Below are positions 19,358-26,536 of a stretch of DNA of 64,000 bases, piece after piece; position 1 is the stretch's first letter, and each line of letters opens with the position of its first letter. Location: the NCBI RefSeq assembly GCF_002927275.1, contig NZ_PRKW01000003.1, forward strand, positions 372,001-436,000, given 5' to 3'. The notes beneath the pieces are model-generated. The model saw nothing but the letters and a program-made list of their open reading frames with translations, had not been told where the DNA came from and did no database searches. Both the position numbers and the translations under genes were made by a program. The stretch is from Arthrobacter pityocampae (GTDB lineage: Bacteria; Actinomycetota; Actinomycetes; Actinomycetales; Micrococcaceae).

Positions 19358-19373
19358 ACCAAGGGCCCTTGGT
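19358..19373. promoter_or_regulatory. 16-bp perfect palindrome upstream of the liv operon
   Basis: ACCAAGGGCCCTTGGT reads the same on both strands. It lies in the 289-base divergent region between the BI-1 gene and livH, 23 bases before a -10-like TATCTT (19396-19401). This is a probable repressor site of unknown owner. Confidence 0.5.
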
Positions 19374-19458
19374 GAAACTTTCGTTATCGAATCGCTATCT
19401 TCGGTGGGGGCTTTTTCGATGAGTGGAAACAAGCCCCTAGTAACATGATCCACACGTC

Positions 19459-19474
19459 CGTGACAATCGTCACA
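19459..19474. promoter_or_regulatory. CRP/GlxR-like site upstream of livH
   Basis: CGTGACAATCGTCACA differs at one base from the CRP-family consensus TGTGA-N6-TCACA. It lies 55 bases before the livH start and downstream of a -10-like TAACAT (19441-19446), so binding would more likely repress or another promoter is used. Confidence 0.45.
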
Positions 19475-19529
19475 TACCTTGGTCCCGGTGGTTGCCAGCC
19501 GGGCTTGCCCCCACCGTGGAGGTCCCATC

Positions 19530-20873
19530 TTGATCACCCTGTCCACGCCTGCACGGATCAGGAGGTCGCTGCTCCTGGTGCTCGGCCTCCTGATGCTCGT
19601 GCTGCTCGGCGCTCCCGCGGCGCAGGCGTCCCTGCCGTCGTCCGTCCCCGCGGTGCACCAGACGCAGCTCCCCGCCGCCACCCAGGCGCCGCAGTTCGAG
19701 AACCGGATCGGGGGCGTCCTCCGCGGCGCCGACGGGCCCATCGCCGGTGTGACGGTCACCGCCAAGGGCAACGGCTTCGAGGGTGAAGCCACCTCCGGCC
19801 CCAATGGCGCCTGGAGCATCGGCGTCCCCGAGCAGGGCACCTACGAGGTGGAGGTCGACGAGGGGACGCTCCCCGAGGGGGTCGCCCTCGCGGAGGGCCA
19901 GGAGAATCCCCGCCAGGTGACCTTCGCCAACACCTCGAGCGCCACCACCCTCTTCCTGTTCGGCGAGGGCATCGTCTCCCAGCAGGCGACCTTCCTGGAC
20001 ACGCTCGCCGAGCGCGCCCTCGCGGGCTTCAGCTTCGGCCTCCTCCTGGCGCTGAGCGCCGTCGGACTCTCCCTGATCTTCGGCACCACGGGCCTCACCA
20101 ACTTCGCCCACGGCGAGATGGTCACCGTGGGCGCAGTCCTCGCCTTCGCCTTCTCGGCCACCCTCGGGCTGCCGATCGGCGTCGCGATCGTGTTGGGGGT
20201 CATCGGTGGCGGCCTCCTCGGCTACGTCCAGGACGCCGGCCTCTGGAAGCCCCTCCGTCACCGCGGGACCGGCCTCGTCCCCATGATGATCGTGAGCATC
20301 GGCCTCGCCCTCGCGCTGCGCTACACCATCCAGTTCTTCTTCGGCGGGGCCACGCAGCAGCTGCCGGGGTCGCAGAGCGCGATCATCGAGTTCGGTTCCG
20401 TGGCCATCTCCCGCAACAACCTGACCTCCCTGATCGTGAGCCTCGTGACCATCCTGCTGGTCGCGTTCCTGCTCCTGCGCACGCGCATCGGCAAGGCCAC
20501 CCGCGCGGTCGCGGACAACCCGGCCCTCGCCGCGGCGTCGGGCATCGACGTGGACCGCGTGATCCGGATCGTGTGGGTCGTCGGCGGCATGCTCGCCGCC
20601 CTCGGTGGCATCCTGTGGGCCTACTACCGCCCCGGTGTCTCCTACAACATGGGCCAGCAGATCCTCCTGCTCGTCTTCGCGGGCGTCACGCTCGGCGGCC
20701 TGGGCACGGTCTTCGGCGCCCTCGTCGGTTCCATCATCGTCGGCCTCTTCGTGGAGATCTCCACCATCTGGCTGGAGGCGGACCTCAAGTACGTCGGGGC
20801 ACTGCTCATTCTGATTCTCGTGCTCCTCTTCCGGCCACAGGGCATCCTCGGCCGCAGTGAGCGGATAGGTTAG
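19530..20873 (+). CDS. livH: Branched-chain amino acid-type ABC transporter permease (LivH) with secreted N-terminal domain
   Basis: A 447-residue permease. A signal-like helix (about residues 10-33) is followed by an exported domain of about 90 residues: GGVLRGADGPIAGVTVTAKG and WSIGVPEQGTYEVEVDEG look like a carboxypeptidase regulatory-like (CarboxypepD_reg) beta sandwich. From about residue 155 the sequence is a normal LivH: LSAVGLSLIFGTTGLTNFAHGEMV and the C-terminal FRPQGILGR. E. coli LivH has about 308 residues and lacks the extra domain. TTG 19530 is chosen because GGAGG lies 7 bases upstream. It is first of four plus-strand genes. Confidence 0.9.
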   Translation: MITLSTPARIRRSLLLVLGLLMLVLLGAPAAQASLPSSVPAVHQTQLPAATQAPQFENRIGGVLRGADGPIAGVTVTAKGNGFEGEATSGPNGAWSIGVPEQGTYEVEVDEGTLPEGVALAEGQENPRQVTFANTSSATTLFLFGEGIVSQQATFLDTLAERALAGFSFGLLLALSAVGLSLIFGTTGLTNFAHGEMVTVGAVLAFAFSATLGLPIGVAIVLGVIGGGLLGYVQDAGLWKPLRHRGTGLVPMMIVSIGLALALRYTIQFFFGGATQQLPGSQSAIIEFGSVAISRNNLTSLIVSLVTILLVAFLLLRTRIGKATRAVADNPALAAASGIDVDRVIRIVWVVGGMLAALGGILWAYYRPGVSYNMGQQILLLVFAGVTLGGLGTVFGALVGSIIVGLFVEISTIWLEADLKYVGALLILILVLLFRPQGILGRSERIG

Positions 20874-20881
20874 GGCTCTTC

Positions 20882-21862
20882 ATGGACTTCGGAAACATCC
20901 TCATCAACGCATTCGGCGAGATGATCAGCCCGACCACCGCGGCGTACGCCCTTGCCGCCCTCGGACTCGCCGTGCACTTCGGCTACTCGGGTCTCCTGAA
21001 CTTCGGGCAGGCCGGCTTCATGGCCGTCGGCGCATACGGCTACGCCATCTCGACCCTGTCCTTCGGCGCACCGCTCCCGGTGGCCGTCCTCGTGGCCGTC
21101 GTCGCCTCCGTGCTCTTCGCGATCATCCTCGGCATACCCACCCTCCGTCTGCGGGCGGACTACCTGGCGATCGTGACGATCGCCGCGGCGGAGATCATCC
21201 GCTACATCGTGACCACCAACGGACTCACGGACATCACCGGCTCGGCCAACGGGCTCGCGGCGTTCGAGGGCGGGTTCTTCGGCCTCAACCCCTTCCCCCA
21301 GGGGACCTACAACGTCGGCCCACTCGGCATGAACGAGCGGGACCTGTGGATCCGCATCGTCGCCTGGAGCGTCGTCACCATCGCGTGCCTCCTGGTCTGG
21401 CTCCTCGTCCGCAGCCCGTGGGGCCGCGTCCTGAAGGGCATCCGCGAGGACGAGAACGCCGTCCGTTCGCTGGGCAAGAACGTGTACGCCTACAAGATGC
21501 AGGCCCTGATCATCGGCGGCGTGCTCGGGTCGATCGCGGGCATCATCTTCACGCTGCCGCGCGGCGCCGTCCAGCCGGCGAACTACGCCACGGAGCTGAC
21601 GTTCTTCCTCTACACCTGCCTCCTCCTCGGCGGCATGGCCACGGTCCTCGGGCCCGTGGTCGGCGCGATGATCTTCTGGGTGGTGCTCTCGCTGACGCAG
21701 GGAATCCTGTACGGCCTGATCGAGACCGGCACCATCACGTTCCTGACCGCCTCCCAGGCGGGTCAGCTGCGCTACATCCTCGTGGGTGTGGCCCTGATGC
21801 TGCTCATGATCTTCAGGCCGCAGGGCGTCCTGGGTAACAAGAAGGAGTTGGCGTTCGCATGA
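20882..21862 (+). CDS. livM: Branched-chain amino acid-type ABC transporter permease (LivM)
   Basis: The second permease subunit, 326 residues with about eight to ten helices. The family start LGLAVHFGYSGLLNFGQAGFMAVGAYG is clear, as are GIPTLRLRADYLAIVTIAAAEIIR and the EAA-like loop SPWGRVLKGIREDENAVRSLGKNV that contacts the ATPase. It ends with IFRPQGVLGNKKE. It starts 8 bases after livH and overlaps livG by ATGA. Substrates of this family include branched-chain amino acids, urea and aromatic compounds, so the exact solute is open. Confidence 0.93.
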   Translation: MDFGNILINAFGEMISPTTAAYALAALGLAVHFGYSGLLNFGQAGFMAVGAYGYAISTLSFGAPLPVAVLVAVVASVLFAIILGIPTLRLRADYLAIVTIAAAEIIRYIVTTNGLTDITGSANGLAAFEGGFFGLNPFPQGTYNVGPLGMNERDLWIRIVAWSVVTIACLLVWLLVRSPWGRVLKGIREDENAVRSLGKNVYAYKMQALIIGGVLGSIAGIIFTLPRGAVQPANYATELTFFLYTCLLLGGMATVLGPVVGAMIFWVVLSLTQGILYGLIETGTITFLTASQAGQLRYILVGVALMLLMIFRPQGVLGNKKELAFA

Positions 21863-23007
21863 CCGGCAACCGAGACGACAACAACCACCACGACGGCGAC
21901 CCGGAGATCATCCCGGGCGACGTCGCTCCGGCCGCGTCCGGCGCACACGCTGCGGGGACCCCGGACGACGTCGCCCAGGGCGGCTCGGCCGCCGGCGGCG
22001 CCCCGCCGGGCCAGGACTACATGACGGACACCGCGCCCATCGCCTCCGGTGAGACGAAGCCGGGATGCAGCAAGCGCGACCCCATCGTCGTCGCCCGGAA
22101 GGTGACCCGCAGCTTCGGCGGCATCAACGCCGTCGACGTCGAGCACCTCGAGATCCCGCGGCACAAGATCACCGCCCTGATCGGCCCCAACGGCGCCGGC
22201 AAGACGACACTGTTCAACCTGCTCACCGGGTTCGACACCCCGAACAGCGGCGACTGGGAGTTCGACGGCAAGCCGCTCGCGAAGGTCGCCTCGCACAAGG
22301 TGGCCAGGATGGGCATGGTGCGCACCTTCCAGCTCACCAAGGTCATGGGCAAGCTCACCGTCATGGAGAACATGCGCCTCGGCGCAGCCGACCAGCCCGG
22401 TGAGAGCCTCGGCCGGGCCCTGTTCAAGGGCCTCTGGGGTGGGCGGGAACGGGAGATCACTAAGCAGGCCGACGTCCTGCTGGAGAAGTTCAAGCTCGAC
22501 ACCAAGCGCGACGACTACGCGGCGTCGCTGTCCGGCGGGCAGCGCAAGCTCCTCGAGATGGCGCGCGCCCTCATGGTCCGGCCGCGGCTCGTGATGCTGG
22601 ACGAGCCGATGGCCGGCGTCAACCCGGCGCTCACGCAGTCGCTCCTGGAACACATCAAGAACCTCAAGGCGGAGGGGATGACCGTCCTGTTCGTCGAGCA
22701 CGACATGCAGATGGTCCGCCACATCGCCGACTGGGTGGTGGTCATGGCCGAGGGGAAGGTCGTCGCGGAGGGGCCACCCGCGGTCGTCATGAAGGACCAG
22801 GCCGTGATCGACGCCTACCTGGGCGCGCACCACGACGTGGACCTCGGCGCTGCCGAGGGCATCGAGCGCCTCGAGGCGGAGCTGGCCCACGACGAGGAAT
22901 CGGTCATCGGGACCGAGAACGAGGGGGTCCTCGGCCACGGTGTCGTCGAGCTCGGAGGCGAACCGCGTGCGGCGGACCCCGCGCACAAGGATGAGGAGAC
23001 GAAGTAA
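21859..23007 (+). CDS. livG: ABC transporter ATP-binding protein (LivG) with extended tails
   Basis: A 382-residue ATPase subunit. Walker A GPNGAGKTTLFNLLTG, signature SLSGGQRKLLEMARAL and Walker B LVMLDEPMAGV followed by the switch-region VEHDMQMV are intact. A hydrophilic, acidic N-terminal tail of about 70 residues and a C-terminal tail of about 60 residues flank the 250-residue core; both tails look disordered and are absent from E. coli LivG. An internal ATG at 22021 (MTDTAPIASG) could give a shorter protein, but the ATGA overlap with livM favours the long form. Confidence 0.92.
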   Translation: MTGNRDDNNHHDGDPEIIPGDVAPAASGAHAAGTPDDVAQGGSAAGGAPPGQDYMTDTAPIASGETKPGCSKRDPIVVARKVTRSFGGINAVDVEHLEIPRHKITALIGPNGAGKTTLFNLLTGFDTPNSGDWEFDGKPLAKVASHKVARMGMVRTFQLTKVMGKLTVMENMRLGAADQPGESLGRALFKGLWGGREREITKQADVLLEKFKLDTKRDDYAASLSGGQRKLLEMARALMVRPRLVMLDEPMAGVNPALTQSLLEHIKNLKAEGMTVLFVEHDMQMVRHIADWVVVMAEGKVVAEGPPAVVMKDQAVIDAYLGAHHDVDLGAAEGIERLEAELAHDEESVIGTENEGVLGHGVVELGGEPRAADPAHKDEETK

Positions 23008-23747
23008 TGGCTGAATTCACGGGCGACTCCGTCGTCAAGGTCACCGATCTCGTCGCGGGGTACCTCCCCGGCGTGAACATCCTGAACGGGTGCAGCATCG
23101 AGGCGCGCCGCGGTGAGCTCATCGGGATCATCGGACCCAACGGGGCCGGCAAGTCGACGCTCCTGAAGGCGATGTTCGGGCTCGTGAAGGTGCACTCCGG
23201 CACCGTCATCGTCCGCGGCGAGGACCTCACCGGCCTGAAGGCGAACAAGCTCGTCAGCCTGGGCGTCGGCTTCGTCCCGCAGAACAACAACGTCTTCTCC
23301 ACGCTGACCATCGAGGAGAACCTCCAGATGGGCATGTACCAGCGGCCGAAGGACTTCAGGGAGCGCTTCGACTTCGTGGCGAGTCTCTTCCCGGAACTCG
23401 CGAAGCGGCGGGCGCAGCGGGCCGGGTCGCTCTCCGGCGGTGAACGGCAGATGGTCGCGATGGGCCGGGCCCTGATGATGGATCCCGCCGTGCTGCTGCT
23501 GGACGAGCCGTCGGCCGGCCTCTCGCCCGTGAAGCAGGACGAGACGTTCCTCCGGGTGCACGAGATCAACAGGGCCGGGGTCTCGGTGATCATGGTGGAG
23601 CAGAACGCGCGCCGCTGCCTGCAGATCTGCGACCGCGCCTATGTCCTGGATCAGGGCCGGGACGCCTATACGGGCACCGGCCGCGAGCTGATGAAGGACC
23701 CGAAGGTCATCCAGCTGTACCTCGGTACCCTGGCCGACACCGCCTGA
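23007..23747 (+). CDS. livF: ABC transporter ATP-binding protein (LivF)
   Basis: The second ATPase of the transporter, 246 residues, close to the E. coli LivF length. Walker A IIGPNGAGKSTLLKAM, the signature SLSGGERQMVAMGRALM and Walker B VLLLDEPSAGLSP are intact; PQNNNVFSTLTIEENL is the usual Q-loop. Its ATG overlaps the livG TAA by one base, so synthesis is coupled. A strong hairpin 55 bases downstream ends the four-gene transcript. Confidence 0.95.
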   Translation: MAEFTGDSVVKVTDLVAGYLPGVNILNGCSIEARRGELIGIIGPNGAGKSTLLKAMFGLVKVHSGTVIVRGEDLTGLKANKLVSLGVGFVPQNNNVFSTLTIEENLQMGMYQRPKDFRERFDFVASLFPELAKRRAQRAGSLSGGERQMVAMGRALMMDPAVLLLDEPSAGLSPVKQDETFLRVHEINRAGVSVIMVEQNARRCLQICDRAYVLDQGRDAYTGTGRELMKDPKVIQLYLGTLADTA

Positions 23748-23802
23748 GCGCTGCCCCGGGGCCGGACCCGTCCGGTTACCGGGCACGATCCGGACGCCGA
23801 AA

Positions 23803-23844
23803 GCAAGGGAGGGCGGAACCCGCACTGGTTCCGCCCTCTCTTGC
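23803..23844 (+). terminator. Terminator after livF
   Basis: Inverted repeat of 18 bp with one mismatch (23803-23820 and 23827-23844) and a 6-base loop, 55 bases after the livF stop. Confidence 0.8.
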
Positions 23845-23903
23845 GTTGTGCCCCGTTACCGTGGGACGGGACAGCAGGGCAGGGCATCGGATGGGGGCGG
23901 CAC

Positions 23904-24614
23904 ATGGCAGGGCGGATCAGCGGCGCGATCGGCGCGGGCTTCGAGGGCCTCTTCCGCGGGATCAAGCGGATCCGGCGACACCGCCCCATCCACACGCGCG
24001 GGCTCCGGCTCGACGGGACCGTCGTGGTCCACGAGCACGGCCTCCGCAGCGGCATCGCCTGGGTCGACGAGCCGGGACGGTCCGCCGCGACAGCCCGCGT
24101 CTCCCGTTCGGCAGGTCTTCCGGACGGGCTACCGGACGTCGTGGGACTCGCGGCACGGTTCCACCACCCCGGCAACGGATCCGGGCCCTCGACGTTCTCC
24201 GACCTCCTGCTGTCCTCGACCGGCTGGTCCCTCCCCGGCCGCTTCGTCCTCGTCCCGCGTCTCCGGATCTCCCCGACTCCCTTCAGCACGATGATGCCGT
24301 ACCGGGGCGACGACGGCCCCGTCCTCCTCGGTGCGCGCACCCTCGCCCCCGCCGGGCTCCCTGCGTCGCTCCGTGCGCTCGAACGCACCCTCGGATCCTC
24401 CGCCTGGCAGCTCGGCCTCTACTTCGCGACGCCCGTCGGGCCCTGGCAGCACTTCGGCACCCTCACCCTCTCCCTGAGCCCGGAGGCGGAGGAGAGGGAT
24501 CTCCGCTTCGACGCCGTCATCCACCCCCTCGCGGGGGCCCGGACCTACGAGTGGGCGCGTCGCGTCCGCGAGCCCTCCTACGCGCTCTCCCGGCGGGAGC
24601 CGGGCGAGCGCTGA
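23904..24614 (+). CDS. Conserved hypothetical protein, possibly catalase-like fold
   Basis: A 236-residue protein without signal peptide. I do not recognise a characterised family; homologues in actinobacteria are sometimes auto-named phosphodiesterase. The stretch ATARVSRSAGLPDGLPDVVG, then GLAARF and DLLLSSTG, resembles the order of the catalase core (RFS...G..D..R..RGFA.RF...DL), but the catalase heme ligands are not visible, so any fold link is weak inference. ATG 23904 follows GGGGGCGG; an upstream in-frame start would enter the livF terminator. It sits inside the gap between the liv permease operon and the binding-protein gene. Confidence 0.65.
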   Translation: MAGRISGAIGAGFEGLFRGIKRIRRHRPIHTRGLRLDGTVVVHEHGLRSGIAWVDEPGRSAATARVSRSAGLPDGLPDVVGLAARFHHPGNGSGPSTFSDLLLSSTGWSLPGRFVLVPRLRISPTPFSTMMPYRGDDGPVLLGARTLAPAGLPASLRALERTLGSSAWQLGLYFATPVGPWQHFGTLTLSLSPEAEERDLRFDAVIHPLAGARTYEWARRVREPSYALSRREPGER

Positions 24615-24645
24615 TCCCTCGGGCCGGCCGGTGTGGTCCGGGCAG

Positions 24646-24693
24646 CACAAAGCCCCGGTCGCGCCCTCTGAAGAGGGCGGCCGGGGCCTTGTG
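24646..24693. terminator. Bidirectional terminator between convergent genes
   Basis: A long imperfect hairpin: CACAAAGCCCCGG (24646-24658) pairs with CCGGGGCCTTGTG (24681-24693), with an inner GCCCTC/GAGGGC stem. It serves the hypothetical gene (plus) and the binding-protein gene (minus). Confidence 0.8.
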
Positions 24694-24737
24694 GGTACTG
24701 CCTGTGTCACCTACCGGGGTGGCACAGCGGACGAACC

Positions 24738-26135
24738 CTAGAGCTTGCCGACCTCGGAACGGCTCGGCTGGGGCTTGTTGTCGGCGTCGTACTTGTAGAT
24801 ACCGATGGCGGCCTCCGTGGGATCACCGTTCTCGTCGAAGGAGACCGGACCGGAGATGCCGTCGTAGTCGATGTCCTCGCCGTCGCGCAGGAGCGTGACG
24901 CAGCCGGCGAAGTCGAAGCACTTGGTGCCGTCCTTCGAGACTGCCGCGAGCTGCTCGGAGATCGCCTTGCCGTCGACACTGCCCGCCGCTTCGGAGGCCA
25001 GCGCGATGAGGTTCACGGCGTCGTAGCTCTCACCCGCGTAGGCGTAGCTCGTCAGGTTCGGATCCACCGTGGCCAGGGCTTCCTGGAAGCCGGTTCCCGT
25101 GAAGGGGCCGGGGATGGTGCCCTGGGCTCCTTCGAGGGTGCCCGGATCGAGGTCCTTGCTGTAGTCGGTGGTGTTGCCGTCGACCATGAAGATCGAGGAG
25201 GCGTCGATGCCCTTGGCGACCAGCAGCGGGACGATGCTCTTGGCCTCGTCGAAGCTGATCAGGACGATCGCGTCCGGCTTGGCCGCAGCGATGGCGTCGA
25301 CCTGGCTCGAGAACTGGGAGTCGCCGGTGTTGAACATCTCGTTGCCCACGATCTGCCCGCCCGCGCCCTCGACGACCTCCTGGATGTTGCTCTGGAGGCC
25401 GGTGCCGTAGGAGTCGTTCAGGGTGATCATGCCGACGGTCTGCGCACCGCACTCCATGATGTAGTTGCCGAGGGTGCGTCCCTGGAGCACGTCCGAGGGA
25501 GCGGTGCGGAAGTACAGGCCCTGATCGTCCCAGGTCGTGAATTCCGGGGACGTGTTGGCGGGCGAGAACTGCACCACGCCTGCGCCCGTGATCTGGTTGA
25601 TGACGGTCTTGGAGACGCCCGAGGACGCGGCCCCGATGATGGCGCTGACGTCCTGGGACAGGAGGTCCGTGACGGACTGCGTCGCGATGTCGGTGGTGGT
25701 GTCGCCGGAATCACGGTGCGTGATCGAGATGTCCTTGCCCAGCACGCCGCCGGCCGCGTTGACCTCCTCCACGGCGAGGTTGACGCCCGCGATCTCCGGC
25801 GGGCCGAGGAACGCGAGCGTCCCGGTGGTCGGCAGGATGGAGCCGAGCTTCAGCGGCTGGGGACTCGTGGTCTTGCTGGCGGGTACGGCCGCAGGATCAC
25901 CCTTCTCGCCCTGCTCCTCGCCGGCCCCACCCTCGCTCTCGGGGCACGCCAGAGCGGATCCGCCGGCGGCCGCCGTGGTCTCCGTGCTGCCGCTGTCGCC
26001 TTCCGACTCCGTCGTCCCGCCGCCACCGCAGCCGGACGCGAAGAGCGCGACGCCCAGGCTCAGGGCAGCGATCTTCGCCGCACGCGGGGCGTTCTCCCCT
26101 AGGCCGAAACGCGCGTGGTTGCGTGTTGCAGTCAT
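24738..26135 (-). CDS. Branched-chain amino acid-type ABC transporter substrate-binding lipoprotein
   Basis: A 465-residue type I periplasmic-binding protein. The signal peptide ends in the lipobox FASGC (Cys near residue 36), followed by a long Gly/Ser/Thr/Glu linker. The ligand fold shows KLGSILPTTGTLAFLGPPEIAGVNLAVEEVN... in pieces, IIGAASSGVS and VGMITLNDSYGTG, the LivJ/LivK pattern. It almost certainly feeds the LivHMGF permease whose genes lie 1 kb away on the other strand. GAGGAG lies 8 bases before the ATG. Two extra cysteines (KCFDFAGC) near residue 400 probably form a disulfide. Confidence 0.93.
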   Translation of the reverse strand: MTATRNHARFGLGENAPRAAKIAALSLGVALFASGCGGGGTTESEGDSGSTETTAAAGGSALACPESEGGAGEEQGEKGDPAAVPASKTTSPQPLKLGSILPTTGTLAFLGPPEIAGVNLAVEEVNAAGGVLGKDISITHRDSGDTTTDIATQSVTDLLSQDVSAIIGAASSGVSKTVINQITGAGVVQFSPANTSPEFTTWDDQGLYFRTAPSDVLQGRTLGNYIMECGAQTVGMITLNDSYGTGLQSNIQEVVEGAGGQIVGNEMFNTGDSQFSSQVDAIAAAKPDAIVLISFDEAKSIVPLLVAKGIDASSIFMVDGNTTDYSKDLDPGTLEGAQGTIPGPFTGTGFQEALATVDPNLTSYAYAGESYDAVNLIALASEAAGSVDGKAISEQLAAVSKDGTKCFDFAGCVTLLRDGEDIDYDGISGPVSFDENGDPTEAAIGIYKYDADNKPQPSRSEVGKL

Positions 26136-26201
26136 GTATTAGTCTCCTCGACCGAAAGGCTCTAGCTGCCTTTGACACGTATTGCCAGGTGTTCCTGGCC
26201 T

Positions 26202-26272
26202 ATGGGAAAAGCTAATCCATATCCGTGTCCGTGATAAGCGAATCCGGTTACATCCTTGTAACGCTCGTCACA
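26202..26272 (-). promoter_or_regulatory. Promoter and CRP/GlxR-like site of the binding-protein gene
   Basis: On the minus strand, TTATCA (26237-26232), 17 bp, TAGCTT (26214-26209) form a promoter with start near 26202. TGTGACGAGCGTTACA (26272-26257), one base off the CRP-family consensus, is centred about 62 bases upstream of that start, the class I activator position. It overlaps a palindrome GTTACATCCTTGTAAC (26247-26262). Confidence 0.55.
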
Positions 26273-26337
26273 AGCAGGAGAGCCGACTCTTGACAGGGGG
26301 ACTGATCAGCATTCTGCCGGTCGGGCGCGGGGAGAAG

Positions 26338-26410
26338 TGCCCCAGCAGGGACTCGAACCCTGACTGAACAGATTTTAAGTCTGCTGCCTCTGCCATTGGG
26401 CTACTGGGGC
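26338..26410 (-). tRNA. tRNA-Leu (anticodon UAA), class I-like shape
   Basis: On the minus strand GCCCCAG (26410-26404) pairs with CTGGGGC (26345-26339), with discriminator A. The anticodon stem GCAGA/TCTGT encloses CTTAAAA, giving anticodon UAA, which reads UUA/UUG leucine codons. The T arm is CAGGG TTCGAGT CCCTG. CCA is not encoded. The variable region is only 5 bases and the body is 73 nt, whereas leucine tRNAs normally carry a long variable arm. The D stem has three pairs plus an A.C mismatch. The anticodon call is firm; the charging identity is assumed from it. Confidence 0.85.
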
Positions 26411-26536
26411 GGGTCGGACGTTCCAGCCTACCGCGGGCAGGCCTAGGCCTGTCCCGGCAAGGATCCCGGGCGGGAAATGCAGAACGACGGCGACCCGGGG
26501 CGGGTCGCCGTCGTCCTACGCGTGCTGGGGGGATGC

